Below, one piece after another: positions 8,001-10,945 of a DNA stretch of 10,945 bases. The translations under genes and the position numbers were made by a program. Source of the stretch: Auxenochlorella pyrenoidosa (Eukaryota; Chlorophyta; Trebouxiophyceae; Chlorellales; Chlorellaceae). Location of the stretch: positions 1,434,207-1,445,151 of the forward strand of contig KQ482018.1 in assembly GCA_001430745.1 (NCBI GenBank), in the 5' to 3' direction. Numbering within the stretch: the stretch's first letter is position 1; every line of letters begins with the position of its first letter. The notes beneath the pieces are model-generated. The model was not told the DNA's origin, made no database searches, and saw nothing but the letters and a program-made list of their open reading frames with translations.

Positions 8001-10725
8001 GGCTCCCGGATGCCCCCCCTCATGTGCGCGCAGGCTGTGCCTGCTGCAGTACGAGAAGGAGGCCTTCACCCCCCTGTCCTTCATGGAGCTCTTCTCCAAG
8101 CTGAATGCCACGCTCACCGATGCCCAGCTCAGCGTATTTGCGGGTGGGGCCCAGCAGGACGCCAAGGGCACAGCCACAACCCTGGAAACCCCGCTGTGAG
8201 CATGCCCTGTGCGCCATGCCCTGCCTCGAGCGCAGCACACCAGCTCCGCCGCGAGTGCCGCCCCGCTGCCACCCCCTCCCGCTGCGCGCAGCCCTGTACG
8301 AGTGGCGCGACCGGGTGTCCCGAGAGCTGGACGAGTCCACAGGCTACGTGCTGCCGCGCGCGCAGCTGCTCAAGCTGGCGCAGGCGCTGCCCAAGACGGT
8401 GCCAGGTGGGCGGGCCGCCGCCGGGCTGGGCTGCCCCGGGCTTAGGGGGCTCTGCTGCATCACGTGCGGCACAGAGTCGGCGGTTGCGGGTGCGCGTCGC
8501 CCGGCGGGGCGAAGGCCGAGTGCCCACACCCCTGCATGTGGCACACACCCACACACCCACCCGCCTGCGCCCTCGGCACGCTCCCTGCGGGCCGCCTTGA
8601 CAGGGCCCCACCTCCAGCCTGGCACCCGCCTGGCCCCCCCACCCCCCACTCCTCTAACCCCAACCCCACCACCCCCCACCTACCCCACCTGCCCCCGCAG
8701 ACATCCACAAGGCGGTGGGCCGCTCCTCCCCTGTGGTCAGCCGCCGGGGCGTCGAGGTGCTGGCCGCCATCCAGGCCGCGCAGCAGCCGGGGGCGGTGGC
8801 CACGGTGCGGGAGCTGCGCCAGAAGCCCTGGAGGCAGGCGCTGGAGGAGCAGCAGCAGCAGGCGCGGCAGCAGGCGCGGCCGGCGGTGGCGGCGGGCGCG
8901 GCGGCCCCTGGGCGGCAGCCGGCGGCGCAGGAGCCGCAGGCGGTGCAGCAGGCTGCCACCCAGGAAGCGCCAGCCAAGCCCACGCTCAAGCCTCGGGAGG
9001 TCAAGCCGCTGGCAGGGCCAACGGGCGGCGGCAGCCTGCTCGGTGCTGCAGTGACAGCGCCGCTCGCCCCCAAGGCTCTCCTGCAGCCACGGGCCGTCAA
9101 GCCCCTTGCAGCCGGCAGCAGCATTTTCAGCGCAGCACCGGAGGCAGCAGTTGCAACTGCAGCAGTCACCGAGCAGCCGGCAGCAGCAGCGGCGGCAGGT
9201 GGAGCAGAGACTACTGCTGCCGCACGAACAGAAGCAAAACAGGCACCCTCAGAGGTGGCACCTGCAACAGAGCCGGCAGAAGGCGCCGAGGCAGCAGCAG
9301 CTCCAGCAAAGCATGCCCTGCAAGGGCGCCAGCTGAAGCCTGTGGTGCTGCAGCAGAGGGCCGCTGCATCAGGGGGCCTGCTCGGCGGCAGCGCAGCACA
9401 GCAGCAGCAACGCCCGACGGCGTCCCTGCTGGGCAAGGGTGCTGCCTCAGCGGTCGGTTCCCTGCTGGGGGCAGCCGCCGGGCCCAGCTCTGCAGCGGCA
9501 GCAGCTGCAGCGGCGGTCAAGGCCTCCCTCGCCCTGCCGTTTGCACTGGCGGCTGCAGCACCTGCAGCCGCCCCCGCACTCGGGCCAGGACCTGCGGCTG
9601 GTGCAGCGGCAGCGGATCAGGAGCAACAGCAGCAGGGGGCAGCTTCGCAGCTGGATGCCGCGCCGGCAGGGCAGGGCAGGGATGCGCAGCGAGATGCCAT
9701 CCGGGCGGCTGTGGACGCAATGCAGAGGGAGGGCCAGCAGGGCGCAGGCAACGACCAGGATGCGCAAGCCCAGCAGCAGCAGCAGCAGCAGCAGCCGGCA
9801 GCTGGAGGTGGGCAGGGTGCCGGCAGCGGCAGCGCACTCGAGGAGTTCATGCCGCTGCCTGTGTCGGCTCAGTACGGCAAGGGTGCCGTCAAGCGGCGGC
9901 AGGCGCAGGAGCCGCAGGTGGAGGGCGGCAAGAAGAAGAAGAGGAAGGCGGGGCCGGACCAGGTGGCAGAGCAGCGGCGCGAGCAGGACCTGAAGCGCAC
10001 GCTGGTTGATCTCGGGCTCGAGGGTGAGCAAAGGGTGTAGGAAGGAAGGCAGCACAAGGCGTGGTCTTGGGTTGCAATTCAGGTGCCACACCAGGCAGCC
10101 AGTACTGGAGACAGAGCTTGCTGTGGTGGTCTGAGACTCAAATGTTTTTAGCCTTTCAAGCCTCCATGAACACAGAACATATTGGTTGGGCGGCCAAGCT
10201 TGGCTTCCCGCCGCACTAATCTGTTGAACATCCTTGCCTCGTGCAGATGCCAGCGGAAGTGAGGAGTCGGATGGCGATCCAGAGGCTGCCCCGGCCGGAA
10301 AGCGCAGGCAGCAGCAGCAGCAGCAGCCAGCAAAGCGAGGCAAATCTGCGCAGCAGGCGCAGGCCGGCAGCGGCGAGAGGAGTTCGCCAGCAGAGGCCGC
10401 GCCAGCGGGCGCAGACAAGCGTGTCGACTACGCCTCCGCAAAGAGCAAGTTCAACCTTGGAATAGTCAACCCTCATGCCCTGCCACAGGGGGAGGCTCAC
10501 CTCCGGCGGCAGGGCGGCCGCGGCCGCGGTCGTGGGCGCGGCGGGCGAGATGGCGGGCGTGGCGGCCGCGGCCGAGGTGGGCGCAGCCGTGACGAGGATG
10601 CGCCCCGCATGCCCCCCGGCAAGTTCAACCCGTATGCCGCTCCCGAGGTGAACGCGCTGAAGGCCGGCAAGCGCAGTGCTGTGCACGTGCGCAGCGGCAA
10701 CCGCAGCATGACATTCCGAGACTGA
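5062..10725 (+). CDS. RRP6: Nuclear exosome 3'-5' exoribonuclease Rrp6 / EXOSC10 homologue, 13 exons
   Basis: Distributive DEDD-Y exonuclease of the nuclear exosome that trims and degrades rRNA, snoRNA and aberrant transcripts. Exons: 5062-5154, 5251-5331, 5507-6095, 6283-6350, 6532-6610, 6797-6924, 7157-7225, 7421-7534, 7766-7890, 8034-8143, 8292-8405, 8701-10023, 10247-10725; 3372 nt, 1123 aa. Start chosen as the first ATG in frame, context ACCCATGG. Residues about 25-120 resemble the PMC2NT domain ([20 protein letters not shown]) that binds the Rrp47/C1D cofactor. The exonuclease domain has D267 and E269 (IAIDLEAH), D326 ([11 protein letters not shown]), Y391 and D395 ([10 protein letters not shown]); their spacing agrees with the yeast and human catalytic residues as I recall them. 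An HRDC domain spans about 480-550. Then follow some 410 residues of Ala/Gln/Gly-rich sequence with a basic patch ([10 protein letters not shown]), Q8 and Q6 tracts, an RGG-type Arg/Gly stretch, and a tail (FNPYAAPEV to [11 protein letters not shown]) resembling the C-terminal end of human EXOSC10. Introns 3, 4 and 6 use GC donors. The protein is longer than the yeast or human enzymes (about 730 and 885 aa). Confidence 0.93.
6096..6282 (+). other. GC-AG intron (RRP6 intron 3)
   Basis: Donor GCAG|GCAAGC and acceptor CATGCAG|CTGAG. Splicing here restores an Ala codon split after its first base and joins the [14 protein letters not shown] segment to [14 protein letters not shown], as the family requires. 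Without splicing the frame ends at TAA, 6158-6160. The branch/pyrimidine region before the acceptor is weak. Confidence 0.8.
6351..6531 (+). other. GC-AG intron (RRP6 intron 4)
   Basis: Donor TTCCAG|GCAAAC and acceptor CCTGCAG|GGCTTC, phase 0. Joining gives [18 protein letters not shown], the most conserved stretch of the Rrp6 exonuclease domain, with no residue gained or lost. Read-through meets an in-frame TAA at 6426-6428, so the intron must be removed. Confidence 0.9.
6925..7156 (+). other. GC-AG intron (RRP6 intron 6)
   Basis: Donor GGGCAG|GCAAGC and acceptor CCCGCAG|GCTGCG, phase 0, giving [14 protein letters not shown] as in the family. An in-frame GT donor exists 27 nt downstream (GT at 6952-6953). 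It would add nine residues (ASGAAAHAL) inside the exonuclease domain, so the GC donor is preferred on conservation. The intron is 232 nt, so its retention shifts the frame. Confidence 0.8.
8976..9344 (+). repeat. Three copies of a 12-residue motif in the RRP6 C-terminal arm
   Basis: Within RRP6 exon 12 the protein carries [12 protein letters not shown] (residues 616-627, nt 8976-9011), [12 protein letters not shown] (648-659, nt 9072-9107) and [12 protein letters not shown] (727-738, nt 9309-9344). The consensus is K-x-x-L-[KQ]-x-R-x-[VL]-K-P-[LV]. Copies 1 and 2 are followed within a few residues by a Gly/Ser/Ala-Leu element ([16 protein letters not shown]), and copy 3 by GGLLGGSAA. Two further SLLG elements follow without the basic motif. 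Codon use differs between copies, which argues for retention at the protein level rather than recent DNA duplication. Function is unknown. Confidence 0.7.
9771..9794 (+). repeat. (CAG)8 microsatellite coding polyglutamine
   Basis: Eight uninterrupted CAG codons in RRP6 exon 12, encoding Q8 in an Ala/Gln-rich disordered stretch. Purity of the tract suggests replication slippage and probable length variation among strains. Confidence 0.95.
10309..10326 (+). repeat. (CAG)6 tract coding Q6
   Basis: Six uninterrupted CAG codons in the last RRP6 exon, between two basic patches (GKRR and PAKRGK), so the polyglutamine sits inside what looks like a bipartite nuclear-localisation region. Confidence 0.9.
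10501..10590 (+). other. RGG-type Arg/Gly-rich segment of RRP6
   Basis: The last exon encodes an approximately 30-residue stretch of [17 protein letters not shown] and GRGRGG units. RGG/RG boxes commonly bind RNA and are targets of arginine methylation. It lies just before the conserved C-terminal tail and could reinforce RNA or exosome contacts of the Rrp6 arm; that role is inferred. Confidence 0.75.
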
Positions 10726-10945
10726 CCCCCCTCGAGCTCTCTTACGAGCCCCAGCCGAACCTGCTAGTATCCACATTGTAAACAAACCCACGTTTCTTTT
10801 CTGCTGAGCAAGGGATGCAGGGCCTAATTGGTATCACAAGCTGGTTGGCAGAGAAGGGACCAAATGTTTCAGCAAGAGGGGACAAGCGCACAGGTGGAGA
10901 AACGATGTTGAAAAATGGCATGTGAAACTGATAAGTCGGGCTACA
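10726..10945 (+). other. RRP6 3' UTR and downstream intergenic DNA
   Basis: After the TGA at 10723-10725 the base composition becomes more A/T-rich. The 3' UTR appears short, about 65-80 nt, judged from the polyadenylation signal at 10777. Beyond about 10800 I see no reading frame or motif I can support. Confidence 0.6.
10777..10781 (+). promoter_or_regulatory. TGTAA polyadenylation signal of RRP6
   Basis: TGTAA lies 51 bases after the RRP6 stop codon. UGUAA is the usual poly(A) signal in chlorophyte algae, with cleavage normally 10-20 nt downstream. Position and A/T-rich surroundings fit. A five-base match alone is weak evidence. Confidence 0.7.

Noticed and set aside
8540..8575. CA-rich stretch in RRP6 intron 11, considered as a functional repeat.
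   Set aside because: Imperfect and short, within a generally C-rich intron; best read as part of an extended pyrimidine/CA-rich intron sequence.
8654..9520. A 288-codon antisense open frame opposite RRP6 exon 12.
   Set aside because: Ala/Cys-rich mirror of the repeated Ala/Gln coding sequence, with no motif and no start context. A compositional shadow.
8105..10009. A 634-codon plus-strand open frame overlapping RRP6 exon 12 in another frame.
   Set aside because: High GC and CAG-rich low-complexity sequence keeps several frames open. The protein has no recognisable domain and crosses RRP6 introns 10 and 11, whereas the RRP6 frame carries HRDC and the conserved tail.

Overview
This window is nuclear DNA from a eukaryote, most likely a GC-rich chlorophyte green alga; a trebouxiophyte of the Chlorella type is my inference. 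The grounds are three intron-dense genes of plant/algal character, short introns of about 95-330 nt, very high GC with G/C homopolymers inside introns, an apparent plastid transit peptide on a histidine-biosynthesis enzyme, and a TGTAA polyadenylation signal of the chlorophyte type. I see no prokaryotic operon, mobile element, CRISPR array, rRNA or tRNA.

Layout. (1) 2-723, plus strand: the 3' end (three exons) of a gene for an organellar bS18 ribosomal protein, probably mitochondrial. (2) 724-1316: convergent intergenic/3'-UTR DNA with one clear imperfect palindrome. (3) 1317-4853, minus strand: a complete 11-exon gene for ATP phosphoribosyltransferase, the first enzyme of histidine synthesis (417 aa deduced). 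(4) 4854-5061: a 208-bp divergent intergenic region that must hold the promoters of both flanking genes. (5) 5062-10725, plus strand: a complete 13-exon gene for the nuclear exosome 3'-5' exoribonuclease Rrp6/EXOSC10 (1123 aa deduced), with a long low-complexity C-terminal arm. (6) 10726-10945: short 3' UTR with TGTAA, then intergenic DNA.

All exon borders were placed by hand. In every case reading phase and family conservation agree across the junction. The three genes act in separate housekeeping processes (organellar translation, histidine synthesis, nuclear RNA decay), and nothing here indicates a new multi-gene system. The points most worth a second look are three GC-AG introns clustered in the RRP6 catalytic domain, a 12-residue motif present three times in the RRP6 tail, the compact head-to-head promoter, a G-tract directly after a 5' splice site in the HisG gene, and a palindrome between the convergent genes.
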